From Alphaproteobacteria bacterium (GTDB taxonomy: Bacteria > Pseudomonadota > Alphaproteobacteria > Rhodobacterales > Rhodobacteraceae): a DNA stretch of 64,000 bases. Below the pieces are notes generated by a model. The model was given only the letters and a program-made list of their open reading frames with translations, did no database searches and was not told the origin of the DNA. The DNA is taken from contig JASBSZ010000013.1 in assembly GCA_030148665.1 (NCBI GenBank), positions 124,001 to 188,000 of the forward strand. The letters are read 5' to 3'. Below, one piece after another: positions 29,925-38,655 of the stretch; the stretch's first letter is position 1; each line of letters starts with the position of its first letter. Both the position numbers and the translations under genes were made by a program.

Positions 29925-31063
29925 GGTGGTCGCGCATCTTTTCCCTGACCCGCCTTTATGCCCTTTTGGCCAAGGAGGTCGTGCAGATGAAGCGCGACCG
30001 CATCACATTCGCGATGATGCTGGGCGTACCCCTGATGCAGCTGATCCTGTTCGGCTATGCCATCAACAACGATCCCAAGGCCCTGCCCGCCGCGCTGGTC
30101 ACCACCAGCATGGATCACTACAGCCGCGCCATGGTGAGTGCGCTTGAACTGACCGGCTATTATCGTTTCGATCACGTCGTCGATTCCGCGGCCCAGGGCG
30201 AGGCGCTGATCGAAAACGGCACCGTCAGCTTTGTCGTTACCATTCCATCCGATTTCGCGCGCCGGGTCGAACGCGGCGACCACCCGCAGATCCTGATCGA
30301 GGCCGATGCGACCGATCCGGCGGTGGCCTCGGGCGCGATCTCGACCCTGGGAACGGTCGCCTCGCAGGCGCTGCTGCGCGAACAGGGGGCCGAAACGCAG
30401 GCCGCGCAAAAGGCCGCCAGCCAGATCGAGGTTGTGGTGCACAAGCGCTACAACCCCGAGGGCATCACCCAGTACAACATCGTCCCCGGCCTGCTGGGGG
30501 TGATATTGCAGATGACCATGGTGATGATGACGGCCATGGCCCTGACCCGCGAGACCGAACGCGGCACCATGGAAAACCTGCTGGCTCTGCCCGCGACCCC
30601 GGTCGAGATCATGCTGGGCAAGATCCTGCCCTATCTGTTCGTCGGCGCCGTTCAGGTGGTTGTCGTGCTGCTGGCGGCGCGTGTGCTGTTTGACGTGCCC
30701 TTCGTCGGCTCGATGGGGCTGCTTCTGACGGGCATCGGCATTTTCGTGTTTGCCCTGGTGCTGCTGGGATACAGCTTTTCCACCATGGCGCGCACGCAGA
30801 TGCAGGCCATGCAGCTGACATTCTTCTATTTTCTGCCCTCGCTCCTGCTGTCGGGGTTCATGTTTCCGTTTCGCGGCATGCCCGTCTGGGCGCAATATAT
30901 CGGCGAGACCTTCCCCCTCACCCATTTCCTGCGGGTGGTGCGCGCGGTCATGCTGAAGGGGGCCGACCTGCGCGCCATACAGGCCCCCATGGCGGCGCTG
31001 GTGCTGTTTGCGGTGCTGTTCATGCTGCTTGCCCTGCTGCGGTTCCGCCGCACCCTGGATTGA
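29921..31063 (+). CDS. ABC-2 type permease
   Basis: The 380-residue integral membrane protein has an N-terminal membrane helix (TFAMMLGVPLMQLILFGYAI), a large extracytoplasmic domain (about 45-185), and five further helices, with the ABC-2 signature region MPVWAQYIGETFPLTHFLRVVRAVMLKG near the end. It resembles YbhS/YhhJ permeases that work as dimers. E. coli ybhGFSR has two permease genes but here there is one, so it may form a homodimer. The cargo is unknown; lipophilic drugs or lipids are typical. Confidence 0.9.
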   Translation: MRWSRIFSLTRLYALLAKEVVQMKRDRITFAMMLGVPLMQLILFGYAINNDPKALPAALVTTSMDHYSRAMVSALELTGYYRFDHVVDSAAQGEALIENGTVSFVVTIPSDFARRVERGDHPQILIEADATDPAVASGAISTLGTVASQALLREQGAETQAAQKAASQIEVVVHKRYNPEGITQYNIVPGLLGVILQMTMVMMTAMALTRETERGTMENLLALPATPVEIMLGKILPYLFVGAVQVVVVLLAARVLFDVPFVGSMGLLLTGIGIFVFALVLLGYSFSTMARTQMQAMQLTFFYFLPSLLLSGFMFPFRGMPVWAQYIGETFPLTHFLRVVRAVMLKGADLRAIQAPMAALVLFAVLFMLLALLRFRRTLD

Positions 31064-31067
31064 CCGG

Positions 31068-31100
31068 CGAGGCCGCGTGGTGCGGGCCGCGCCGGCCTCG
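31068..31100. other. GC-rich hairpin after the exporter operon
   Basis: CGAGGCCG and CGGCCTCG pair perfectly around a 17-base G/C-rich loop, starting just after the permease stop. There is no T-run behind it, so a simple intrinsic terminator is doubtful; it may protect the 3' end or assist Rho-dependent termination. Confidence 0.4.
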
Positions 31101-31185
31101 GCTATCCAGGGGACTTGTCTTGTGGGCAATAGATGACTAAATTGCTCAGGACAATGACACCAACAAGATCAGGGAAACGAGACAG

Positions 31186-31548
31186 ATGTTCGGCATACCC
31201 GGGAAACAGGCGGTCAGCATGACACCGGCGGCGGCACGCCAGATCGCCGAACTCATGAACCGCGGGGCCAAGAAGGGCCTGCGTATCGGCGTGAAAAAGG
31301 GCGGCTGCGCCGGCATGGAATATACCATGGAATATGTCGATGAAATCGACCCCAATGACGAGGTGGTCGAACAGGACGGCGCCCGCATCATGATCGCCCC
31401 GATGGCCCAGATGTTCCTCTTCGGTACCGAAATCGACTATGAGGTCGGCCTGCTGGAATCGGGATTCCGTTTCAACAACCCGAACGTGACCGAGGCCTGC
31501 GGCTGTGGCGAATCCATCAAGTTCGACGAAACCCTTCAGCCCGGCTGA
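31186..31548 (+). CDS. sufA: A-type Fe-S carrier SufA
   Basis: The 120-residue HesB/IscA-family protein carries or delivers Fe-S clusters. It has the three conserved cysteines in GGCAGMEY and the C-terminal ACGCGES. Its N terminus and 120-residue length fit the SUF branch. As I recall, this gene usually follows sufS-sufT in related genomes; here it stands alone between an exporter operon and tpiA, about 8 kb from sufS. A sequence TAAATTGCTCAGG at 31138-31150 shares AATTGYTC with the iscR promoter dyad. Confidence 0.9.
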   Translation: MFGIPGKQAVSMTPAAARQIAELMNRGAKKGLRIGVKKGGCAGMEYTMEYVDEIDPNDEVVEQDGARIMIAPMAQMFLFGTEIDYEVGLLESGFRFNNPNVTEACGCGESIKFDETLQPG

Positions 31549-31627
31549 GGGCGCGGCAATTCGGCATCATTACCAGCGCCGCCAAAAACCCTAGCATGGC
31601 AGGAACACCGCACGAGGGAGGGGAGAC

Positions 31628-32374
31628 ATGCGCCGCAGACTGGCCGCCGGAAACTGGAAGATGAACGGAACGCACGCCAGCCTGGACGAGCTGCGCACGC
31701 TTGCACAACAACATCCCTCGCCCGGCTGCGATATCCTGATATGCCCCCCTGCCACGCTGCTCGACCCCATGAGCCGCCTGTGCCGGGATACGGCCATCGC
31801 CTGCGGCGGACAGGATTGCCATGCCGAGCCCAAAGGCGCGCATACCGGCGACATCTCGGCCGAGATGCTGGCCGATGCGGGGGCGGAATACGTGATCCTC
31901 GGCCATTCCGAGCGCCGCGCCGATCACGGGGAAACCGACGAAACCGTTGCCGCCAAGGCGCTTGCTGCATGGCGCGCCGGGCTGACGGCCATCATCTGCG
32001 TCGGCGAAAGCGAGGCCCAGCGCGACAACGGCGCGACGCTCGAGGTGATCGGCGCCCAGATGGACGGCTCGATCCCCGACGGGGCCGACGGTGACAATCT
32101 GGTGGTCGCGTACGAGCCCATCTGGGCCATCGGCACCGGCCGTGTCCCCATGCTGCCCGAGATCGGCGAGGTGCACGACTTCATGCGGGCCCGCCTTGCC
32201 GCGCGTTTCGGCCCCGGCGTGGCCGATCAGGTTCGCCTGCTTTACGGCGGCTCGATGAACCCGGCGAATGTGGCCGACATCATTTCGGTGCGCAATGTCG
32301 ATGGCGGTCTGGTGGGCGGGGCATCGTTGAAGGCGCGGGATTTCGGTCGGATCATCGCCGCGCTGGGGAAATGA
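31628..32374 (+). CDS. tpiA: Triosephosphate isomerase
   Basis: TpiA interconverts dihydroxyacetone phosphate and glyceraldehyde 3-phosphate. The 248-residue TIM barrel has the substrate lysine in AGNWKMNG, the catalytic His in LGHSERR, catalytic Glu in VAYEPIWAIGTG and the phosphate loop YGGSMNPAN/GGLVGGASL. The ribosome site GGGAGGGGAG lies directly upstream of the ATG. No other glycolytic gene is adjacent. Confidence 0.96.
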   Translation: MRRRLAAGNWKMNGTHASLDELRTLAQQHPSPGCDILICPPATLLDPMSRLCRDTAIACGGQDCHAEPKGAHTGDISAEMLADAGAEYVILGHSERRADHGETDETVAAKALAAWRAGLTAIICVGESEAQRDNGATLEVIGAQMDGSIPDGADGDNLVVAYEPIWAIGTGRVPMLPEIGEVHDFMRARLAARFGPGVADQVRLLYGGSMNPANVADIISVRNVDGGLVGGASLKARDFGRIIAALGK

Positions 32375-32464
32375 CCGCACCCTGCGCTGCATCCGGCAAT
32401 ACGGCCCGCTTGCGATCACACGCGCCCCGAGGCACCCTCGGGGCAAGCAACGCGCGAGGCATTG

Positions 32465-33274
32465 ATGCCCGAAATCTGCCAGAAAGAACTGCCGATCAAG
32501 CCGTGGATGCACGCGCATCTGCGCCGTCTGCCGGGGCTGAACCCGATTGCGCCGGGGCAATGGCTGCAGATCGACGACGCCTATGATGCGCAGATGGCTC
32601 TGCGCGACGCATTGCTGCGCGACGCATTGCTGCGCGAACGTCGTGACGCGGTATTTCGCCAAGCCGACGGGGCCGAGGCGGCGGCGGCCGAGCTGCTGGA
32701 ACGCATCCTTGCCGAGCTGCGCCACAAGAGCGGTTTCACGATCGACGCCCACGCGGTGACGCGCCCCGATGGATGCCGCGTGCCGATCGACCATGAAAAC
32801 CCGCTGATCTGCGCGGCCCGGCTGGTGCAGGAAGATCTGCTGATCCTGCAGAAACCCGATCACGACCATGTGCTGACCGCGGCCGTGCTGTGTTTCCCCG
32901 CGCGCTGGAAACTGGCTGCGAAATTCGGCGCATCCGTCGCCCATATCCACGACCCCGTCACCCCCTATGATGACGAAATGGCCCTCCGGGTCCAGCGGAT
33001 GCTGGATTTCATCCATCCCGACAGGCCGATGTGGCGGGCGAATTTCCTGCTCCATGACAATCCCGAGCTGTTTCAGCCCGAAGGCAAGAACACATCGGAC
33101 CCGTGGCAGCCGGATACCCCCTGCTGGGTGCGGGTCGAGCGCCAGTCCCTGCTGCGGCTGGCCGAAAGCGGCGCAGTGGTCTTTTCCATACACACCTGCG
33201 TGGTGCCTCTGTCCTCGCTTGGCGATGCCGAACGCGACGCGTTGCTTGCGCAAAAGCGCCTGATGCCGGGCTGA
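32465..33274 (+). CDS. DUF3445 protein (heme-dependent oxidative N-demethylase family)
   Basis: The 269-residue soluble protein matches DUF3445: LPGLNPIAPGQWLQID near the start, QEDLLILQ, LTAAVLCFPARWKL, GASVAHIHDPV with the conserved His pair, and PCWVRVERQSLLRL then VFSIHTCVV. Some members of this family are described as heme-dependent amine demethylases; whether this one is active is not shown. A 15-base tandem duplication at 32601-32630 repeats the residues RDALL in frame. The ATG at 32465 was chosen over the TTG one codon earlier. Confidence 0.82.
   Translation: MPEICQKELPIKPWMHAHLRRLPGLNPIAPGQWLQIDDAYDAQMALRDALLRDALLRERRDAVFRQADGAEAAAAELLERILAELRHKSGFTIDAHAVTRPDGCRVPIDHENPLICAARLVQEDLLILQKPDHDHVLTAAVLCFPARWKLAAKFGASVAHIHDPVTPYDDEMALRVQRMLDFIHPDRPMWRANFLLHDNPELFQPEGKNTSDPWQPDTPCWVRVERQSLLRLAESGAVVFSIHTCVVPLSSLGDAERDALLAQKRLMPG
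32601..32630 (+). repeat. In-frame 15-bp tandem duplication inside the DUF3445 gene
   Basis: TGCGCGACGCATTGC occurs twice head to tail (32601-32615, 32616-32630), followed by a partial third copy TGCGCGA. The coding frame is kept and the protein reads LRDALLRDALLRE. Recent slippage is likely because the copies are identical. Confidence 0.92.
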
Positions 33275-33356
33275 CCTTGCGCGAAAATCCGCCGGCCACC
33301 CCTTTCCTTGGACGCGAAAACGCCTATGCTGGCGCGGAATCAACAAGGTCGGGCAG

Positions 33357-33830
33357 ATGAGCGATACGATCAATTACGGCGCCTTGATGCACCAGGCGAT
33401 GCGCGGGCTGATCGCCCGCGTCCTCAGCGACGTGGCCCGCGACGGGCTGCCGGGCGAGCATCACTTCTTCATCACCTTTGCGACCGGTCACCCGGGGGTG
33501 GAGCTGCCCGACTGGCTGCGCGAACGTTACCCCGATTCCATGACCATCGTCATGCAGGAATGGTTCCGCGATCTGACGGTCGCAGACGACGGTTTCTCGG
33601 TCACCCTCAATTTCGGCAACCAGGAGGTGCCGATGACCATCCCCTTTGATTCCATCCTGACCTTTGTCGATCCCAGCGTCGAATTCGGCCTGCGATTCGA
33701 GGCCAGCGAGATGGACGCCGAGGATGACGAGGAAAGCGAAATGATCATCCTCGACGACGAGCAGGATGACGCAGACGACCGCCCAGACACTGATGCCGAG
33801 GTCGTTTCGCTGGATTCCTTTCGCAAATAG
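33357..33830 (+). CDS. sspB: ClpXP adaptor SspB, alpha type
   Basis: SspB delivers ssrA-tagged and other substrates to the ClpXP protease. The 157-residue protein has the SspB core (HHFFITFATGHPGVELPDWLRERYP, MTIVMQEWF, FSVTLNFGNQEVPMTIPFDSI), an acidic linker (DDEQDDADDRPDTD) and a short C-terminal ClpX-docking tail VVSLDSFRK. This matches alphaproteobacterial SspB rather than the E. coli form. Confidence 0.92.
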   Translation: MSDTINYGALMHQAMRGLIARVLSDVARDGLPGEHHFFITFATGHPGVELPDWLRERYPDSMTIVMQEWFRDLTVADDGFSVTLNFGNQEVPMTIPFDSILTFVDPSVEFGLRFEASEMDAEDDEESEMIILDDEQDDADDRPDTDAEVVSLDSFRK

Positions 33831-33875
33831 GTGGCAACGGGTCCGGGCAGGCACGACGGGAACGGGAACAACCCC

Positions 33876-34433
33876 ATGGCGAAAAACATCGCGTTGTTCC
33901 TGAAACAGGCGCTGAACAACCCGGCCAGCGTGGGCGCAGTCGCCCCCTCGGGCAAGGCGCTGGGCCGGATGATGGCCCGCGGCCTCGGCCCCGACAGCGG
34001 GCCGGTGGTCGAGATCGGCCCCGGCACCGGCAGCCTGACCCGCGCCATCGTCGCTGCCGGTGTACCCCAGGAAAACCTGACCCTTGTCGAGCTGAACGAG
34101 GCCTTCTGCCACTTGCTTGCCAGGCGCTATCCGCGGGCGCGCATCATCCATGGCGGTGCACAGGAGATGGGCGCGCATGGCATACGCAACGCCGCCGTGG
34201 TGATCAGCGGTCTGCCTCTGTTGAACTTTCCCTCGGGCCTGCAGCATGAAATCCTGTCAGCGGTTTTCGACGCACTTGCCCCGGGGTGCAAGCTGGTGCA
34301 GTTCACCTATGGTCGCAAACCGCCGATTTCGCCGCAGGTGATGCAGAATCTGGAACTGACATGGCATCTGCGCGGGCGCGTCTGGGCCAACTTCCCGCCA
34401 GCCTCGGTTTACGAATTCCGGCGCGGGGGATGA
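33876..34433 (+). CDS. Small class I SAM-dependent methyltransferase, PmtA-like
   Basis: The 185-residue protein has a short N-terminal helix region (FLKQALNNPASVGAVAPSGKAL) and a Rossmann methyltransferase core with motif I VVEIGPGTGSLTRAI at about residues 43-57. The same pattern occurs in rhizobial phospholipid N-methyltransferase PmtA and in KsgA-type dimethylases. A role in phosphatidylcholine synthesis is possible but not shown. I chose the ATG at 33876; an in-frame GTG at 33831 follows the sspB stop directly and would add 15 low-complexity residues. Confidence 0.78.
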   Translation: MAKNIALFLKQALNNPASVGAVAPSGKALGRMMARGLGPDSGPVVEIGPGTGSLTRAIVAAGVPQENLTLVELNEAFCHLLARRYPRARIIHGGAQEMGAHGIRNAAVVISGLPLLNFPSGLQHEILSAVFDALAPGCKLVQFTYGRKPPISPQVMQNLELTWHLRGRVWANFPPASVYEFRRGG

Positions 34434-34450
34434 GGCGGGCTTGCAAGGGC

Positions 34451-34557
34451 CTTCTTCTTTGCACCAATACGCTCGGGGGTGCGGGGGCAGACAGCCCCCG
34501 CCGGCGCAGCCGGAAACCACAGGAGCCTCCGGCGGGAGTATTTGCACAAAGAAGAAG
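34451..34557. repeat. Dispersed palindromic element, family 1, full copy B
   Basis: CTTCTTCTTTGCACCAATAC at the left is mirrored by GTATTTGCACAAAGAAGAAG at the right, with the same internal dyads as copy A (GCGGGGGC-AGACA-GCCCCCGC and a GGCTCC/GGAGCC-type stem). Overall identity with 1872-1979 is high across the whole length and in the same orientation. Here it separates two co-directional genes (methyltransferase and fumC), after which the fumC promoter must begin. Confidence 0.85.
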
Positions 34558-34668
34558 AAGAAAGACGACCGCATTCGGGCATGGCTACAGCCGACGTCGC
34601 GCCGGATATTGATCTTTCCTGTCCCCGGGCGCAATAAGAGCGCGGGATTTTGACAATTGGAGAGCAAG

Positions 34669-36063
34669 ATGACCGCCACCCGCACCGAATCCGACAGCTT
34701 TGGCCCGCTCGAGGTTCCCGCCGACAAATACTGGGGCGCCCAGACCCAGCGCAGCCTGCAGAACTTTCCCATCGGCTGGGAGCGCCAGCCCATCGCCATC
34801 ATCCGCGCCCTTGGCGTGATCAAGCAGGCCTGCGTGCGCGCCAACATGACCCTTGGCAAGCTGGACGAGCGCCGGGGCAAGGCCATCGAGACCGCCGCGG
34901 GCGAGGTCGTTGCCGGCAAATGGGACGAACATTTCCCGCTGGTCGTGTGGCAGACGGGTTCGGGCACGCAGTCGAACATGAACGCCAACGAGGTCATCGC
35001 CAACCGCGCGATCGAGCTGTTGGGCGGGGTGATCGGCTCGAAAGACCCGGTGCATCCCAACGACCATGTGAACATGGGCCAGAGCAGCAACGACACCTTC
35101 CCCACCGCCATGCATATCGCCACCGCCACCATGGCGCGCGACGTGCTGCTGCCGGGGCTGGAACATCTGCATGCGGCGCTGAGCGAAAAGGTCGAGGCCT
35201 TCAAGGACATCATCAAGATCGGGCGCACCCATACCCAGGACGCAACGCCCCTGACGCTGGGACAGGAATTCTCGGGCTATGCCTTTCAGGTGGAACAAAG
35301 CATCAATCGCGTGCGCCATGCCCTTGAAAACATTTATTTCCTTGCCCAGGGCGGCACCGCCGTCGGCACCGGGCTGAACACCGTCAAGGGCTGGGATGAA
35401 ATGGTTGCGGCCAACATGGCCGACATCACCGGCCTGCCCTTCAGGACCGCCCCCAACAAGTTCGAGGCGCTGGCCGCCCATGACGCCATGGTTGAAATGT
35501 CGGGCGCGCTGAAAACCGCGGCGGCCAGCCTGTTCAAGATCGCCAATGACATCCGTTTTCTGGGCTCGGGCCCCCGCTGCGGGCTGGGCGAGCTGATCCT
35601 GCCGGAAAACGAGCCGGGCAGCTCGATCATGCCGGGCAAGGTCAACCCCACCCAGGCCGAGGCCCTTACCCAGGTCTGCGCCCATGTGATGGGCAATGAC
35701 GCCGCCATCGGCTTTGCCGGCAGCCAGGGCCATTTCGAGCTGAACGTCTACAAGCCGATGATGGCCTACAACCTGCTGCAATCCATGCAGCTGCTGGGCG
35801 ATGCCGCGCGCAGCTTTACCGACCGTTGCGTCATCGGCATCAGGGCCAATGAGGAACGCATCGAAAAACTGCTGCATGAAAGCCTGATGCTGGTCACGGC
35901 ACTTGCCCCCGAGATCGGCTATGACAACGCCACCAAGGTTGCCAAGACGGCCCACAAGAACGGCACAACCCTCAAGGAAGAGGCGATCCGCCTTGGCTTT
36001 GTCGATGCCGAAACATTCGATCGCGTGGTGCGGCCGGAAAACATGATCGGGCCCAAGGGCTAG
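34669..36063 (+). CDS. fumC: Fumarate hydratase, class II
   Basis: FumC hydrates fumarate to malate in the TCA cycle and needs no Fe-S cluster. The 464-residue tetrameric enzyme shows [36 protein letters not shown], the catalytic [10 protein letters not shown] and the mobile-loop signature [13 protein letters not shown]. The ATG at 34669 follows GGAG with a six-base gap; a TTG four codons earlier is less likely. Two short genes follow closely. Confidence 0.97.
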   Translation: MTATRTESDSFGPLEVPADKYWGAQTQRSLQNFPIGWERQPIAIIRALGVIKQACVRANMTLGKLDERRGKAIETAAGEVVAGKWDEHFPLVVWQTGSGTQSNMNANEVIANRAIELLGGVIGSKDPVHPNDHVNMGQSSNDTFPTAMHIATATMARDVLLPGLEHLHAALSEKVEAFKDIIKIGRTHTQDATPLTLGQEFSGYAFQVEQSINRVRHALENIYFLAQGGTAVGTGLNTVKGWDEMVAANMADITGLPFRTAPNKFEALAAHDAMVEMSGALKTAAASLFKIANDIRFLGSGPRCGLGELILPENEPGSSIMPGKVNPTQAEALTQVCAHVMGNDAAIGFAGSQGHFELNVYKPMMAYNLLQSMQLLGDAARSFTDRCVIGIRANEERIEKLLHESLMLVTALAPEIGYDNATKVAKTAHKNGTTLKEEAIRLGFVDAETFDRVVRPENMIGPKG

Positions 36064-36078
36064 GCAAGGGTCGCTCTG

Positions 36079-36270
36079 GTGAGCGAGATCATCAACCTGC
36101 GCCGCGCCCGCAGGCAACGGGCGCGGCAGGACAAGCGCCGGCAGGCCGACGCGAACGCCGCGCAACACGGCATCGGAAAGGCCGCCAGAAAGGCGGCAAG
36201 CCGTGCCGAGCAACGCCGCACCGCACATCTGGACGGCCACCGGACGGATCGGAGCATCGACGATGAATGA
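36079..36270 (+). CDS. DUF4169 family small basic protein
   Basis: The 63-residue product begins with the DUF4169 block SEIINLRRARRQRARQDKR and is mostly Arg/Ala/Gln, probably a single basic helix. The start is a GTG at 36079, 15 bases after fumC. Its stop overlaps the start of the RHH gene. The function is unknown; the pairing with an RHH protein behind fumC is, as I recall, repeated in related genomes. Confidence 0.78.
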   Translation: MSEIINLRRARRQRARQDKRRQADANAAQHGIGKAARKAASRAEQRRTAHLDGHRTDRSIDDE

Positions 36271-36502
36271 ACACCGACCAAGAAAACGCTCGTTGACGTT
36301 GCACGGCCACCGAACCTCGGTCTCGCTGGAAGACGCGTTCTGGGATGCCTTTCGCGACATCGCCCATGAACGCGGCCTGTCGATCAACCGGCTGGCCGAA
36401 ACCATCGACGATTCGCGTGGAACCGGATCGGGCCTCGCCGGTGCGATTCGCCTGTTCGTGCTGGCCCATTACCGCGACAGGGCCGGGCAGATGCGGGTTT
36501 GA
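36263..36502 (+). CDS. Ribbon-helix-helix domain protein
   Basis: The 79-residue protein matches the RHH_4 family: HRTSVSLEDAFWDAFRDIAHERGLSINRLAETID, with a predicted DNA-contacting strand (TSVSLE) and two helices. Such proteins bind DNA as dimers, often as autoregulators, but no target is known here. It overlaps the DUF4169 gene by eight bases and is probably co-transcribed with fumC. Confidence 0.82.
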   Translation: MNEHRPRKRSLTLHGHRTSVSLEDAFWDAFRDIAHERGLSINRLAETIDDSRGTGSGLAGAIRLFVLAHYRDRAGQMRV

Positions 36503-36601
36503 GGCCGAAAACCACCAACTTCACCAATCCGGGGGCGCCGGGACGCAGCATTTTTCCGATTCGGCCATAATTTCGCCAATCTGGTGTGAATTGTTGAATG
36601 C

Positions 36602-38362
36602 ATGAGTGTGGCGTCCGTGAATTCGACAGCAACCCGTTTGCTGAAATCCTCGCTCGTCCCGGAAAGGGACAGGCAGCAGGTGCATCATGTCCGCCTGATC
36701 CTCAAGATCGTGGCAAGCATCGTCATCGTCGAAAGCCTCATCATGCTGATGCTTCCGATCCTGCATCGGTCCGGTACGGGCGGGGCGGGCCGCAACGCGT
36801 GGTCCCTGCCCGTCCTTGATGCGGCCCTTCTGGTCGCCCTGGCGACCCCGATCATCTATTTCTGGGCGGTCAGGCCGTTTCTCGCCCGGCAGGAAAAGGC
36901 GCTGCACAAGGTCTCGGACATTTTCGAGACGCTCGACATGATGCCGCTGTCCGTGACCCTGATCGATCCTGATACGCTGCGCTTCAGATACATGAACCGA
37001 ACGGCGCTGGCGCGTCTGAAATGGTCCGAGGGCGATTACCGCTCCAGAAAGGTGACCGATGCCCTTGCAGGCATCGACGAGGCCGCCTATCGCAAATTTC
37101 TCGCCCCCCTGCACAGCGGCGAAACCGTCCAGGTCGTGGGCGAGAGGACCGATCTCAGGGGCAATCCGATCCGTGTCTGGTACCATGTGGTGACCCCGCG
37201 CGCGGGCGAAACCACCATCGTCGCCGTCGCCCAGAACATCGCCGAGCAGAAGGCCGCCGAAGAGGACGCCAGGCTGCTGTCGCAATCGCTGGACCTGATT
37301 CAGGACGAGGTCTATCTGTTCTGGCCGGACAGCTATGAATTCATCTATCTGAACCACTCTGCCGCCGCCCGCGCCGCCGGTGACGGGCGCGAATGGCGCG
37401 GGCACAGGATCAGCGAATTCATCTCGGAATCCCAGTTCGAAACGCTCAGGAAACGTTGCCAGGCCCTGATCCGGGGGCCCGAGCGATGCCTGTCCTACGA
37501 AATGGTGGACCGGAACCACCGCGCGTTGGAGATCTACCTTCATCTGGTCGAACCCTCGGGCGCAAAACCGCGTTTTCTGGCCATCTACCGCGATATCACC
37601 GAACGCAAGGTGGCCGACCGTGCCAAGGCGCAGTTCGTTTCGACCGTCAGCCACGAATTGCGCACGCCGCTGACCTCGATCAAGGGTGCGCTGGGGCTGA
37701 TCGAGGCCGGCGCCGGCGGCAATCTGCCGGGCAGGGCCGCCCAGCTGGTGAAAATGGCCCACAAGAACAGTGATCGCCTGATTCTTCTGATCAACGACCT
37801 GCTGGATATGGACAAGCTGGAATCAGGCCAGATCTCGATCGAGCGCAGCCCGGTCGATCTGGCGGCCATTGTGCGCGAGGCGATCGAGGCCAACCAGGGC
37901 TATGCCGCCAGGCACGACGTCACGATCGAGGCAACCCGGCTCGAGGACGGTCTGATCGCCCTGGGCGACCGGCACAGGCTGCGCCAGGTTCTAGACAATC
38001 TGATCTCGAACGCCGCCAAGTTTTCGTTCAGCGGTCAGGAAATCGAGCTGTGCGCGGCCGGCGATCACGACAGGATCGTCATTTCGGTACGCGACCACGG
38101 CACCGGAATCCCGCCCGAGGCGCATGAGACCATATTCGACCGGTTCACCCAGGTGGATTCCTCGGACCAGCGCCAGAAGGGCGGCACCGGGCTGGGGCTG
38201 AGCATCTCGAAATCGATCGTCGAACTGCATGACGGAAAGATCCACTTTGTCAGCGAACCCGGCAAGGGCACGACCTTTTTCGTCGAACTGCCCCGGCACG
38301 CGACGCAGTCGCACGCAGGGTCGCACGCCCGGGCCGCGCAGTCGGCCAATGATCCGGCGTGA
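36602..38362 (+). CDS. Membrane sensor histidine kinase with PAS domains
   Basis: The 586-residue kinase has two membrane helices (about residues 30-55 and 68-90) around a short loop, then two PAS-like segments (about 100-215 and 225-340, the second ending in IYRDITERK). The HisKA box is TVSHELRTPLTSIKGA (His at about 351). The HATPase domain has NLISNAAKF (N box), RDHGTGIP (G1) and GGTGLGLSISKSI (G2). The small periplasmic loop suggests cytoplasmic sensing through PAS. No response regulator gene is adjacent, so its partner is elsewhere. Confidence 0.9.
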   Translation: MSVASVNSTATRLLKSSLVPERDRQQVHHVRLILKIVASIVIVESLIMLMLPILHRSGTGGAGRNAWSLPVLDAALLVALATPIIYFWAVRPFLARQEKALHKVSDIFETLDMMPLSVTLIDPDTLRFRYMNRTALARLKWSEGDYRSRKVTDALAGIDEAAYRKFLAPLHSGETVQVVGERTDLRGNPIRVWYHVVTPRAGETTIVAVAQNIAEQKAAEEDARLLSQSLDLIQDEVYLFWPDSYEFIYLNHSAAARAAGDGREWRGHRISEFISESQFETLRKRCQALIRGPERCLSYEMVDRNHRALEIYLHLVEPSGAKPRFLAIYRDITERKVADRAKAQFVSTVSHELRTPLTSIKGALGLIEAGAGGNLPGRAAQLVKMAHKNSDRLILLINDLLDMDKLESGQISIERSPVDLAAIVREAIEANQGYAARHDVTIEATRLEDGLIALGDRHRLRQVLDNLISNAAKFSFSGQEIELCAAGDHDRIVISVRDHGTGIPPEAHETIFDRFTQVDSSDQRQKGGTGLGLSISKSIVELHDGKIHFVSEPGKGTTFFVELPRHATQSHAGSHARAAQSANDPA

Positions 38363-38372
38363 GACTGGCGGC

Positions 38373-38449
<77 letters not shown>

Positions 38450-38655
38450 GTCGGCGCAGGGTATATGTGAAGCCGCGCGCAAGGGCAATCTTGAATCGAC
38501 AATGGCCGTCCATGCCGTGATGGCCGTGCAGGGGTTTGTTTACACGAAATCGTGATGTGATAGACTGAGGGCACATTCACCTCGATGACGGCCGGTATTT
38601 CCGGCATCTGCACGGGAATCCCGGCGCCTGCTGTCGATGGCAAAGGGAGGAATTC

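Noticed and set aside
28039-31063. A type I secretion system for the RTX protease
   Set aside because: The ATPase is a free-standing ABC-2 type and the permease is separate, unlike the fused TM-ATPase of type I exporters; no TolC-like protein is present and the locus is 21 kb away.
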